A stretch of 64,000 bases of DNA from Encephalitozoon hellem ATCC 50504 (Eukaryota; Microsporidia; Unikaryonidae), in contig NC_018475.1 of NCBI RefSeq assembly GCF_000277815.2, positions 62,001 through 126,000 of the forward strand, in the 5' to 3' direction. The position numbers were made by a program, and so were the translations under genes. How positions within the stretch are numbered: the first letter of the stretch is position 1; every line of letters begins with the position of its first letter. The notes beneath the pieces were generated by a model that was given only the letters and a program-made list of their open reading frames with translations, ran no database searches and had not been told where the DNA came from. Below are positions 33,653 to 41,429 of the stretch, one piece after another.

Positions 33653-35692
33653 CTACCTCAGAAAGTCAAAGTCTATCATCCTGCACCCTGCCTCAAACCG
33701 CTTTGCAAGGTCCACAACGTTCCTGACCCTAACCCAGTAGTCCCCTCCCCGAGGATCAAAAAACTCAACCATCCTCCTGATCTCTTCGTCAACCTCCCCA
33801 CTCACACAGCAGTACAGTATGTAGTTGTCTCCATTGTCTTGTTCCCTCATTATCCTTTCTCTGTAATATCCCTTCATCCTTGTAACGCAGCCCCTGCACA
33901 TCCCATTCACGTTGCACTCCTTCTTTCTTACCCTCTTATACACCTGATATCCAAAATACTTATTCCCTTCAGGAACATCTTTGTTTTCATAGTATCTTAT
34001 CTCAGAATCAATCAGTTCAGACTTCACATGCTTCCGAGAGTTGTAAAGGATGGGCAGAGAAATCTTCCCCAGCTTCCTGGACATCACAAACCTCTCAAAC
34101 CATAGCCACTCCTCACATCCAAATCTTTTCGTCAGCCTCGCACTCACCTCTAGCCCCTTCTCCATGTCCCTCCCTTTCAGATACCTTATGTACCCAACAG
34201 CAACCTTGAAGTTCTCCGGATATCTTGCCATGCATTCTTCGTATATCTCCTGGGCATCCATCCCTTTCTTCTCTGCCAGCTCCGCATACAGCAGCCAGTG
34301 CTTATAGCTAAACAGATCCTTTCCCAGCTCAGAAAAGGCCCTTTCCAGGTCTATCTGCGACAGTATCACATACTTCCTTATTGTTCTCATTCTTCCAGGA
34401 ATCACCAAATAGCTTCGATGGTACTCCCGCGCTGCATAGTAGATCTTCGACCTGGCAAGTATAAACAGCTTCTTCTCCTTCCCGTACTCTCTTATTCCTC
34501 CTTCAAGAACCCTTTCTGCTTTCCGGAAACACACAATATCCTTGCCCATCGTAAACAGCTTCCATAGCTCCTTGGCCTTCATAAGATCCACAAAGTACCG
34601 CCGAGGCGCCATCACAAAAAACCTGTCTATAAACTCGGCATCAAGAAGGTGCTGCTTTGCAATGTTGTAGCAGCAAATAAACGTTTCGTCGTCATGGAGC
34701 CTCTGGGTACTCATCGAAACAAACAGGGACCAGAGGTCAGAGGGAAGGCTGGTCATCGGCTCCACCTCTATCTTTCCTAGGTACAGAAGAACATCGCTCC
34801 TAGCAAGAACCAGAGACGGAAGATCAAGTTTCCTCTTTCCCTTCCGAAGAATCCAGAGGACCCTCTCCAATCCCAGCCTAAGCATATCCTCAATCACCCA
34901 GGAATCGTCTCCATCCCCTAGCAGGTAGACTATCAACTGGTCGAAATACGTGTCCTGGGCTTTGAGTCTTTTGTACAGTGATACTGCAAGCTCTCTGCTG
35001 GGATTCGTCCTGGTAAACATGTCCACCAGCTCCTCCTCCTTGGTCTCAACTATGGAGTCATACAGAAACATCTGCTTCTCAGAAACGGCTTCCAGGCCCT
35101 CAAACACCATCTTCCTCAGCTCAGTGCTCCTGGGATACTTCCTGACTCCAGCCTTCAGCACCCTAACATCCTTGCTCTTCAGAAATAGGTGTACATAGAA
35201 GTCTTCGTCTCCGTCCACAACCTCTAGTGCCTCATCAACCATCTCGGGCACATAGCACCTCTCAATGATCTCCTTCCATAGCATCATGTCCTTGATGTCC
35301 CGGCCTTCAAGCAACACCTCTGCACCCTCTTCCTCTTCCAGGAGCCGGCTGAGCCTAATCCGAGCATCCACATTCAAACGATTCTTCCTCAGCAAATCCC
35401 TTAGGACATGGATCTTCCACCTGTCGTTGTCCCTGGCCGGCTCGGAGTCTTCCGCCCCCTCCTCTACACTTTCCATCGAGCGGAGGCTCCTGGGCACAAC
35501 CTCCTCGATGTCCATCTTCTCGAGAATCAGAACATCCTCCTGAGAAAGTATCCTCTCCACAGGCCCAGCCCTTTTCCTCCTCCTTTTCTCCTCTATGGCC
35601 CTGTACACCTCGTCCTCTTCGCTGTCATGTTCAGGTGTGGCATCCTGCCCAAACAGACTTCTTATGTCAAAGAGCTTTCTTCTTCCTCCCAT
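33653..35692 (-). CDS. PRP6: Prp6-like U4/U6.U5 tri-snRNP protein
   Basis: A 679-residue HAT/TPR-repeat protein. The N-terminal DSEEDEVYRAIEEKRRRKR corresponds to the Prp6 signature where an acidic patch precedes I-Y-x-x-I-D.R...R. The remainder is HAT-type helical hairpins (HWLLYAELAEKKG, YPENFKVAVGYIRYLKG, EEWLWFERFVMSRK) ending at FDPRGGDYWVRVRNVVDLAKRF. Prp6 bridges U5 and U4/U6 snRNPs. It is shorter than the usual 900. The ATG at 35692 follows cctccc on the coding side only weakly; upstream frame lacks similarity. It is divergent from Spc105 with a 59-bp gap. Confidence 0.75.
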   Translation of the reverse strand: MGGRRKLFDIRSLFGQDATPEHDSEEDEVYRAIEEKRRRKRAGPVERILSQEDVLILEKMDIEEVVPRSLRSMESVEEGAEDSEPARDNDRWKIHVLRDLLRKNRLNVDARIRLSRLLEEEEGAEVLLEGRDIKDMMLWKEIIERCYVPEMVDEALEVVDGDEDFYVHLFLKSKDVRVLKAGVRKYPRSTELRKMVFEGLEAVSEKQMFLYDSIVETKEEELVDMFTRTNPSRELAVSLYKRLKAQDTYFDQLIVYLLGDGDDSWVIEDMLRLGLERVLWILRKGKRKLDLPSLVLARSDVLLYLGKIEVEPMTSLPSDLWSLFVSMSTQRLHDDETFICCYNIAKQHLLDAEFIDRFFVMAPRRYFVDLMKAKELWKLFTMGKDIVCFRKAERVLEGGIREYGKEKKLFILARSKIYYAAREYHRSYLVIPGRMRTIRKYVILSQIDLERAFSELGKDLFSYKHWLLYAELAEKKGMDAQEIYEECMARYPENFKVAVGYIRYLKGRDMEKGLEVSARLTKRFGCEEWLWFERFVMSRKLGKISLPILYNSRKHVKSELIDSEIRYYENKDVPEGNKYFGYQVYKRVRKKECNVNGMCRGCVTRMKGYYRERIMREQDNGDNYILYCCVSGEVDEEIRRMVEFFDPRGGDYWVRVRNVVDLAKRFEAGCRMIDFDFLR

Positions 35693-35751
35693 GCAGGCAC
35701 AGCAACAAGCAAAGAAAAATAAATCGGGCCTGGGGCATAAAAACTTACAGG

Positions 35752-37566
35752 ATGGACGAGAAGAAAGACACGAAGAAGAAGAGGGTCTCGTTTGCACCTG
35801 AGCCTCAAGTGACATACATATACCCCGAGGAGGAGAACAAGGGTGGCAAAGGTGCTGATTCGGGAATGATGAGCGAGGATGAGATTTCTGTGGAGCTGAC
35901 TGTAGACCACCTTCGGACGGGGGAGCAGCAGAACGGTGCAAGGGAGAACTTCCTCAGCACGGGGCTTGATGATCTGATGGATGAATGTGCGAGCAGCTGC
36001 AGCACCAAGGACGGGATTGCCACGAAGGAGAATGTTTGTAATGAGGGGGGAATGGAGAAAGGTTTCCTCGAGGAGGAGGGGAGCTGTACGCAGATAGAGA
36101 TTCCCGGGGAATATGAAGAGGAGAAAGATATGAAGAGAGGGGACGGCAAGGAGGATACTGTATGGAGAGAAGATGCCCTGAAAAACGAGGACGAGGTGTT
36201 TGAAGACACTCTAATTAGCAACGAGACGGTTAATGTGGAAGAGATTATAAACACCCAGGATCTTAGGAAGATTATTCCGCAGGCCAAGAAAGAGGCTGTA
36301 AATGTTTCTGAGCTGCTGGTTTCGAAGGGGATCCGGTTTCTCGACAGCCTTGTGGTGTCGAACACAAGAAGAGACACGATGTCGAAGTCTCTGAATGAGG
36401 TGCACCCCAGGCAGGAGAAGTTTTACGAGAGCTTTCTAGAGCCGAGGACACGTTTTTTCCTTGAGTTCAGCTCTGAGCTTGAGGAGAGGATGGCCCGGCA
36501 GGAAAAGATAAACGGCGAGCTTGAGAGGGACTTCAGCATTTCTGGGACTGTTTTTGAAAGAGAGGATGCCTCCAGCCAGCTTAGGAGCCTGAAGACGGAG
36601 TGTAGGATGAGGGCGAAGATTGAGTGGTACGAGCTTAGGAAGGAGAAGGAGGTTGAATTCAACAAGGAGGTGACTGACAGGAGAAACAGCCTTGCTAAGG
36701 AGTACAACAGCCTGTCTGAGAGGCTGAGAGAGGTCTCTGAACTTGCTGAGGAGAAGAGAGGCTGCAACGAGAAGATGGAGGAGCACATAAGTCGGATAAA
36801 GAGCAGGGTTGGAGGGGACGGAGAGGGCAAGCACCAAAAGATCTCTGAATTGAAGGCGCTGATAAATGAACAGGAGGATGCAATTGAAAATGCTAGGAAG
36901 GAAGTGAGAGAGCTTGAGGAGGAGAGAACAAGGAAGCAGGCTGAGAAGCGTATGCTGAGGGAGGCGCTGGAGAAGATTGAGGGCGAGGTCGAGGAGCTTG
37001 AGAAGACGCTGAAGGCCCAGAACGTAACTGAGGGGCAGCTGAAGGAGGCAAGGCAGGAGTTCCGAACGATGTGTGCTGTCTTTGGGGTAGAGATGTGTAG
37101 GGTTGATGCTTCTGAGGTTAGGCTGAAGCTGCCGGGATACAGACTCAGGATATGTTTGGAAGAAGGCTTTGTGATAAGCTCTGTTGAGGGTGTCCCGCTC
37201 TGCGACATGAAAGGGCCAGGGCTTCTGTACCACTACTTTGGAAGGTACTTTGGAGGAATAGGGCTTGGCTTTTTTGAGGGCATTAGAGGCATTGCGTCTG
37301 TATCAGCAGTGGCGTCTAGCATACACAAAGAGGTAGAAGAAATAAAGAGACACCACGAAGTTGAGTGCCATCTCAATGAGGAAGGGGTTCTTGTCAGGAT
37401 ACTGGCGCTGGATGTGGCGAGGTGCACCAAGCACGAGGTTGCTGTCAATATAAGAAACGGATTTGAGTGCCTGGTTCAATGCGAAGGCAAGAGCAAAGCA
37501 TATGACCTTAGGAAGGACATCGGCGTGGTGTCGAGGTCTGTCGAGGAAGCACTTGTAAATCTCTGA
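35752..37566 (+). CDS. SPC105: Spc105/KNL1/Spc7 kinetochore scaffold
   Basis: A 604-residue outer-kinetochore protein. The N-terminal KKRVSFAPEP contains an RVSF PP1-docking motif at about residues 10-14. A VELT sequence near 47-50 may be a single MELT-type checkpoint repeat. VSELLVSKGIRFLDSLVVSNTRRDT at about 207-232, in parts, is the Spc7-domain start; a long coiled coil runs about 255-450, and a C-terminal globular part (RWD-like region) follows. This scaffold links PP1 and Bub3-type checkpoint proteins to microtubule-binding Mis12/Ndc80 complexes. Confidence 0.85.
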   Translation: MDEKKDTKKKRVSFAPEPQVTYIYPEEENKGGKGADSGMMSEDEISVELTVDHLRTGEQQNGARENFLSTGLDDLMDECASSCSTKDGIATKENVCNEGGMEKGFLEEEGSCTQIEIPGEYEEEKDMKRGDGKEDTVWREDALKNEDEVFEDTLISNETVNVEEIINTQDLRKIIPQAKKEAVNVSELLVSKGIRFLDSLVVSNTRRDTMSKSLNEVHPRQEKFYESFLEPRTRFFLEFSSELEERMARQEKINGELERDFSISGTVFEREDASSQLRSLKTECRMRAKIEWYELRKEKEVEFNKEVTDRRNSLAKEYNSLSERLREVSELAEEKRGCNEKMEEHISRIKSRVGGDGEGKHQKISELKALINEQEDAIENARKEVRELEEERTRKQAEKRMLREALEKIEGEVEELEKTLKAQNVTEGQLKEARQEFRTMCAVFGVEMCRVDASEVRLKLPGYRLRICLEEGFVISSVEGVPLCDMKGPGLLYHYFGRYFGGIGLGFFEGIRGIASVSAVASSIHKEVEEIKRHHEVECHLNEEGVLVRILALDVARCTKHEVAVNIRNGFECLVQCEGKSKAYDLRKDIGVVSRSVEEALVNL

Positions 37567-37644
37567 TGTCCTCCTCTGATAGATAACAAGGTCTTTCCAA
37601 AACTGGCATAATAAACATTAAGGGTTTATTGGCGGAATTCTATA

Positions 37645-37983
37645 CTACAGCTTACCTTCCTCCTCCCCGGCCTTCTGGCTCTTCAGCCTTCCAGAAAATG
37701 CATAGTACTCTTCCAGCGACCGGTTGAAGTCCTCGAGGCATCTTATCAGCCCGTCTTTTTCTGTGCCCTCTGCTTGCATTCCTTCATACAGGGAGACAGC
37801 CCTTTCGTAAACGTGCCTCTGGTGCTGGATAGACTCAGACAGGAGCTCCAGGTCGTCCTTGGGACACGACTGCGAAATGTCGTTCACAACGCTGTCCAAC
37901 ACCATTCTGAGGACAGACAGGCTCTCGAGGCTCTCTCCGTCCCTTATTGCCTTCTCCAGCTTTAGATAGTCGTTCCTTTCCAT
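37645..37983 (-). CDS. small coiled-coil protein
   Basis: A 112-residue acidic helical protein of unknown function. Heptads are visible from about 1 to 60 (YLKLEKAIRDGESLESLSVL, LDSVVNDISQS) and again around 70-100. It starts after atgcccttctt. It could belong to a small complex subunit (kinetochore, Mediator or tethering), but nothing in the sequence decides. Confidence 0.6.
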   Translation of the reverse strand: MERNDYLKLEKAIRDGESLESLSVLRMVLDSVVNDISQSCPKDDLELLSESIQHQRHVYERAVSLYEGMQAEGTEKDGLIRCLEDFNRSLEEYYAFSGRLKSQKAGEEEGKL

Positions 37984-38148
37984 AAGAAGGGCATGGGTCT
38001 AAACATTTGATTCTGGAACTGTGAAAAGTCTAGAACTGGGTCCGAGGCTAATTTTAAAATCTAAAATCTTAATATCATTAGTGATAAAGCTGTTAAATTA
38101 ATACCTATCAAACAAAATAGTAAAAAACAAACAATACAAGGCTTTTTT

Positions 38149-39114
38149 ATGGAAAGCCAAGCTGAGCCAGAAAAAAACATTAGTTACACAAAGCTTGCAT
38201 TCTTCTTCTTTATGCTGAGAACGGTGATGATAGGCCTTGCTTTAATAGGGGGTCCTTACTTTTCACTCCGCAGGCAAACAAGAACATTCAAAGTATTTGT
38301 GATATTCCTGGACATAACAAACATACTGCAATTCATATTCCTGTGTGACATAATCTACCGAAAGATCTTGTTCCAATACTTACTGTACATTCCTGTCCTT
38401 GCATATACTTTGACCATTACAACTACATTATTGATTAATGCAGAACGTACAGACAAGGTTTATTTTGAAGAACAGGGGAGGAACAAGAAATTAGCACTTT
38501 CATACATCTATGTATACATAGGGATCATTATTGGAGAATTCCTTCTCCTCCCGATTATATACAGAAGGCTTAAAAGCGATTTTATGTGGGCAAACTTCAA
38601 GAAAGTTGGAGCTGATCCAGACATTAACAGTAAGTGAAAATATAATAATTTTAGATGCATTTAAGAGAAGAGAACAATTTAACGCAATCAGGAGGTTCAT
38701 GGTGATATTCTTGTGTGGAGAAGTGGCAAGTTTTAATGTAAGCATCAGAGATCATAAGGATCTTTATTTTTTTATAACAGGGACACAGATCTTTGTACTT
38801 CTTCTGTCAAGTATCTTTTTGAATGAGGAATATGCATTCCAGAGAAAGTTTCTTCTTGTAGTTTCTGGTGTCTGTACCCTGGCTAGTGTGGCATATATAA
38901 CAACTTACATTTCTCTATCTTCTTCAGATAAAGGACATATAAGAAAGTAAGTGAAGTTTTTAATTTTAGAGGGTCTATCCCAGAGGTAATGTTCTATGCA
39001 ATTACAATGTTCATCTTTTTCATCGGAGCACTGAGAGATTATCAAACGTTCGGCAAGGGACTGAAAAACTACTACTTTGGGGCTCTTAGTGTTAGGAAGA
39101 AGCTTACTACATGA
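38149..39114 (+). CDS. two-intron multi-pass membrane protein B
   Basis: A spliced gene for a 305-residue membrane protein. Exons are 38149-38629, 38655-38946 and 38970-39114. The introns of 25 and 23 nt begin GTAAGTGAA and end AATTTTAG. They are in phases 1 and 2, exactly as in the gene at 28388-29343. Joined exons give about eight hydrophobic helices and a C-terminus DYQTFGKGLKNYYFGALSVRKK. Unspliced, translation would stop at codon 163 (TGA inside intron 1). Function unknown; no transporter motif recognised. Confidence 0.88.
38630..38654 (+). other. intron 1 of membrane protein B (25 nt)
   Basis: Donor GTAAGTGAA and acceptor AATTTTAG. Removal joins AAC-A to AT-GCA-TTT, giving DINNAFKRREQFNA. 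Confidence 0.88.
38947..38969 (+). other. intron 2 of membrane protein B (23 nt)
   Basis: Donor GTAAGTGAA and acceptor AATTTTAG. Removal joins AGA-AA to A-GGG-TCT, giving IRKGSIPEVMF. Confidence 0.88.
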
Positions 39115-39135
39115 TACCGATGGATTAGCTGTAGG

Positions 39136-39536
39136 ATAATAAAACAAAACCAAAGACTTTATTCATTGCTCCTGAGTGCTGCGCCCGGCATATATGGTTA
39201 TCCGGCCATTCCCTCGCACCTTCTCAATCACCCCCTCAGAACTCAGGTGCTCAAGTATCTTCTCAGCAACCCCGAGATTCAGATTGTGCTTGCTCCCAAC
39301 AGCATACCGCGTCACAACACTCGCACGCCCAACATCCTTGCGCACCTTCGACAGAACATCCTCGCTCACAGTCACAGCCCTGTGCACCTCCTCCTTCTTC
39401 TTTCCGTCTCCCCACTTCTTCTTGTCCTTCCTTGTCCCGGACATAGCCTTGAGCGCCTTTTTCTCCTTCGACTCCTGGATCTTCTTGGCCATTTGGGAGG
39501 ATAATTTTTTGCTCCTCAAATCACAGCCCACCCGCA
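39136..39536. repeat. inverted repeat, left arm with RPS25
   Basis: 401 bp that read as the reverse complement of 40955-41355 with no difference I could find. It spans the whole RPS25 gene, its AAATTA/GGGAGG promoter and about 25 bp beyond the stop. Flanks differ immediately outside. Confidence 0.92.
39163..39492 (-). CDS. RPS25: 40S ribosomal protein S25 (eS25), copy 1
   Basis: A 109-residue eS25 of the small-subunit head. A Lys-rich N-terminus (KKIQESKEKKALKAM) precedes the winged helix: SEDVLSKVRKDVGRASVVTRYAVGSKHNLNLGVAEKILEHL, read in parts, with the end GVIEKVRGNGRITIYAGR. The product equals copy 2 at 40999. The start is ATG 39492, after cctcccaa with an AAATTA block upstream. Confidence 0.94.
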   Translation of the reverse strand: MAKKIQESKEKKALKAMSGTRKDKKKWGDGKKKEEVHRAVTVSEDVLSKVRKDVGRASVVTRYAVGSKHNLNLGVAEKILEHLSSEGVIEKVRGNGRITIYAGRSTQEQ

Positions 39537-39629
39537 CAGTAAAAACACAAACTTAGAGAACTTGCTACTTTAATAAAACTTATCCACTCCATAATAAAAC
39601 AGCCATCATTACTCTACATCCAAGCTTCC

Positions 39630-40298
39630 TCAGAGCTCTTTCCCATCCTCATCAAAAAACTTCACTCCAGGGCCACTATTGTCCACCCTCTTCAGGTCTC
39701 CAAGCTCAAACTCAAACTCGCAGGGCTCCGGCAAACCAAATTCCTTCCCATCCCCTTCTCCCTTTGCATCAAACCCAGGAAGCTTGAAGCTCTTTGCCTC
39801 CAAAATCTTCGTGTCCTCGTTGATATCCCCCTCAACATCCACGCCTTTGCCAATCATCCCACAGTCTCCGTTCTCCTCCTCCCTCTCGCTCTTCTTAGCC
39901 TTTATCCCTATCCTCCTCTTCGGAAGGTCAGAAACCTCGTCCCTCTCACTCCTGGTTTTGAACACCCCCCTTTGGAACTTCATCTCAGACAATGTCTCTC
40001 TGCCGTACTCAGACTCGCTCAAATCCATGACATCGTCACTGTAGTCTTCATCGCTGTAGTCGTTGAAAAACAAGTCCTCTATAGCATCGTCCAGGCTCTC
40101 GCCATCCTCAGAAGCCGTCCCCTCAACATCAACATTATCAAGAATCTTCTTTATCAATGCAGTGTTGTCCTCCTTCTTTCCCTGTCCATCCTCAATCTCC
40201 ATCGACTGTGCAATCAGCTTCATGAGCCTATCCGCTTCCTCCTCAGACAACAGCCTCTTCTTCCTCGCCAGCAGAAAGTTCAGGAGCTCCTCATACAT
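39630..40298 (-). CDS. hypothetical acidic protein between RPS25 copies
   Basis: A 222-residue, strongly acidic protein. The N-terminus is helical (MYEELLNFLLARKKRLLSEE), followed by Asp/Glu clusters (NDYSDEDYSDDVMDLSESEYG), a basic spot (LPKRRIGIKAKK), and a tail KFFDEDGKEL. No domain recognised. The composition would suit a histone-chaperone-like or nucleolar protein. It sits inside the inverted RPS25 repeat and so would flip if the arms recombined. The ATG follows agcccatga. Confidence 0.6.
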   Translation of the reverse strand: MYEELLNFLLARKKRLLSEEEADRLMKLIAQSMEIEDGQGKKEDNTALIKKILDNVDVEGTASEDGESLDDAIEDLFFNDYSDEDYSDDVMDLSESEYGRETLSEMKFQRGVFKTRSERDEVSDLPKRRIGIKAKKSEREEENGDCGMIGKGVDVEGDINEDTKILEAKSFKLPGFDAKGEGDGKEFGLPEPCEFEFELGDLKRVDNSGPGVKFFDEDGKEL

Positions 40299-40427
40299 TC
40301 ATGGGCTTTGTTTTTCATAAAATATATCTCTCTCCACGGATAGAATCATTTATTAGATTATTGGAATTAGATGTCAAAAGATATGCGGGCACTCAATCCC
40401 CGAAACAACGCTTGAATTTCAACTAAG

Positions 40428-40874
40428 TCATTTAATGAGTTCAACGAGCTTTGGCTTCCAGTTCCCAGGAATCCTCATTGTGCGCTTGTAGTATCTTGCA
40501 ACACGATACATCCGGGATGAGACAAGGATAAGCCTGTACTTTGCAGAGTTGTCCTTCCTGTAGATGTTCAGATGGCTTCGGAGCGTGTTCGCACGGCGGA
40601 CAAGAGACTCAAGGTCAAAGGGGATCTTCGGAACTACCCCATTCTTCTCCAGAAACTTCGTGATGTCACACCCAAGGACGTCCCTTGCATTTCCAACTCC
40701 ATACTCGTCCCTCAGCCTCTTCCCTATTTCAGGTGCAGGAACCCCCTTGTTCCCCATCTGGACCACATCGGCCTTGATCTCGTCAACCGACTTTGTCAGC
40801 CATGTCGGGAATGCAGTGTCGTATGGTTTAACGCTTTCAGAGCGCCCTCTTCCGCTAGAATGCATCTTTGCCAT
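40428..40874 (-). CDS. RPS13: 40S ribosomal protein S13 (uS15)
   Basis: A 148-residue uS15 binding 18S rRNA in the platform. N-terminal MAKMHSSGRGRSES and P-Y-...-PTWL resemble the human start, then IGKRLRDEYGVGNARDVLG, RKDNSAKYRLILVSSRMYRVARYYKR and GNWKPK. The ATG at 40874 follows the AAATTT, CCCTC block typical of ribosomal genes. The open frame continues upstream without similarity, through sequence antisense to RPS25 copy 2. Confidence 0.95.
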   Translation of the reverse strand: MAKMHSSGRGRSESVKPYDTAFPTWLTKSVDEIKADVVQMGNKGVPAPEIGKRLRDEYGVGNARDVLGCDITKFLEKNGVVPKIPFDLESLVRRANTLRSHLNIYRKDNSAKYRLILVSSRMYRVARYYKRTMRIPGNWKPKLVELIK

Positions 40875-40898
40875 TTTCAGATTGAGGGCAAATTTTTC
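40875..40898 (-). promoter_or_regulatory. AAATTT/CCC promoter of RPS13
   Basis: Minus strand: AAATTTGCCCTCAATCTGAAA then ATG when read in pieces. AAATTT is next to the CCC block. Confidence 0.6.
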
Positions 40899-40954
40899 TG
40901 ATTCTGATATGCATTCTGTGGCCCGGAGTAGCAGACTGAGAAGGGGTATTTTGC

Positions 40955-41355
40955 TGCGGGTGGGCTGTGATTTGAGGAGCAAAAAATTATCCTCCCAAAT
41001 GGCCAAGAAGATCCAGGAGTCGAAGGAGAAAAAGGCGCTCAAGGCTATGTCCGGGACAAGGAAGGACAAGAAGAAGTGGGGAGACGGAAAGAAGAAGGAG
41101 GAGGTGCACAGGGCTGTGACTGTGAGCGAGGATGTTCTGTCGAAGGTGCGCAAGGATGTTGGGCGTGCGAGTGTTGTGACGCGGTATGCTGTTGGGAGCA
41201 AGCACAATCTGAATCTCGGGGTTGCTGAGAAGATACTTGAGCACCTGAGTTCTGAGGGGGTGATTGAGAAGGTGCGAGGGAATGGCCGGATAACCATATA
41301 TGCCGGGCGCAGCACTCAGGAGCAATGAATAAAGTCTTTGGTTTTGTTTTATTAT
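40955..41355. repeat. inverted repeat, right arm with RPS25
   Basis: Right arm of the 401-bp inverted repeat, matching 39136-39536 on the other strand. Arm ends lie about 44 bp upstream of RPS25 copy 2 and 27 bp after its stop. Confidence 0.92.
40999..41328 (+). CDS. RPS25: 40S ribosomal protein S25 (eS25), copy 2
   Basis: Encodes the same 109 residues as the gene at 39163-39492 and appears identical at the nucleotide level too. It is head-to-head with RPS13, with about 124 bp between their ATGs holding both AAATTT-type promoters. Two functional copies in inverted orientation would double dosage; no sign of decay is seen in either. Confidence 0.94.
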   Translation: MAKKIQESKEKKALKAMSGTRKDKKKWGDGKKKEEVHRAVTVSEDVLSKVRKDVGRASVVTRYAVGSKHNLNLGVAEKILEHLSSEGVIEKVRGNGRITIYAGRSTQEQ

Positions 41356-41413
41356 GGAGGAAGGGAATGTCGGTTTGTCTGTTTAACAGATGAAGTTCTT
41401 GAAATATCATGGT

Positions 41414-41429
41414 AAAAATTTACCCCAAG
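41414..41429 (+). promoter_or_regulatory. AAATTT/CCCC block fixing the DBP2 start
   Basis: AAAAATTTACCCCAAG immediately precedes the ATG at 41430, which argues against an upstream in-frame ATG at 41409 that would read through the motif. Confidence 0.65.

Noticed and set aside
35692..35941. 83-residue N-terminal extension of the Prp6-like frame
   Set aside because: It would run antisense across the Spc105 start and has no similarity; the MGGRRKLFDIR start is more natural.
36423..37233. Two long minus-strand frames over Spc105
   Set aside because: Ser/Leu-rich shadows caused by the Glu/Lys-rich coiled coil on the other strand.
40428..41315. Long minus-strand frame joining RPS13 to sequence antisense to RPS25
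   Set aside because: Only the 148 residues from 40874 have family similarity; the rest is antisense to RPS25 copy 2, and the promoter block lies at 40875-40898.
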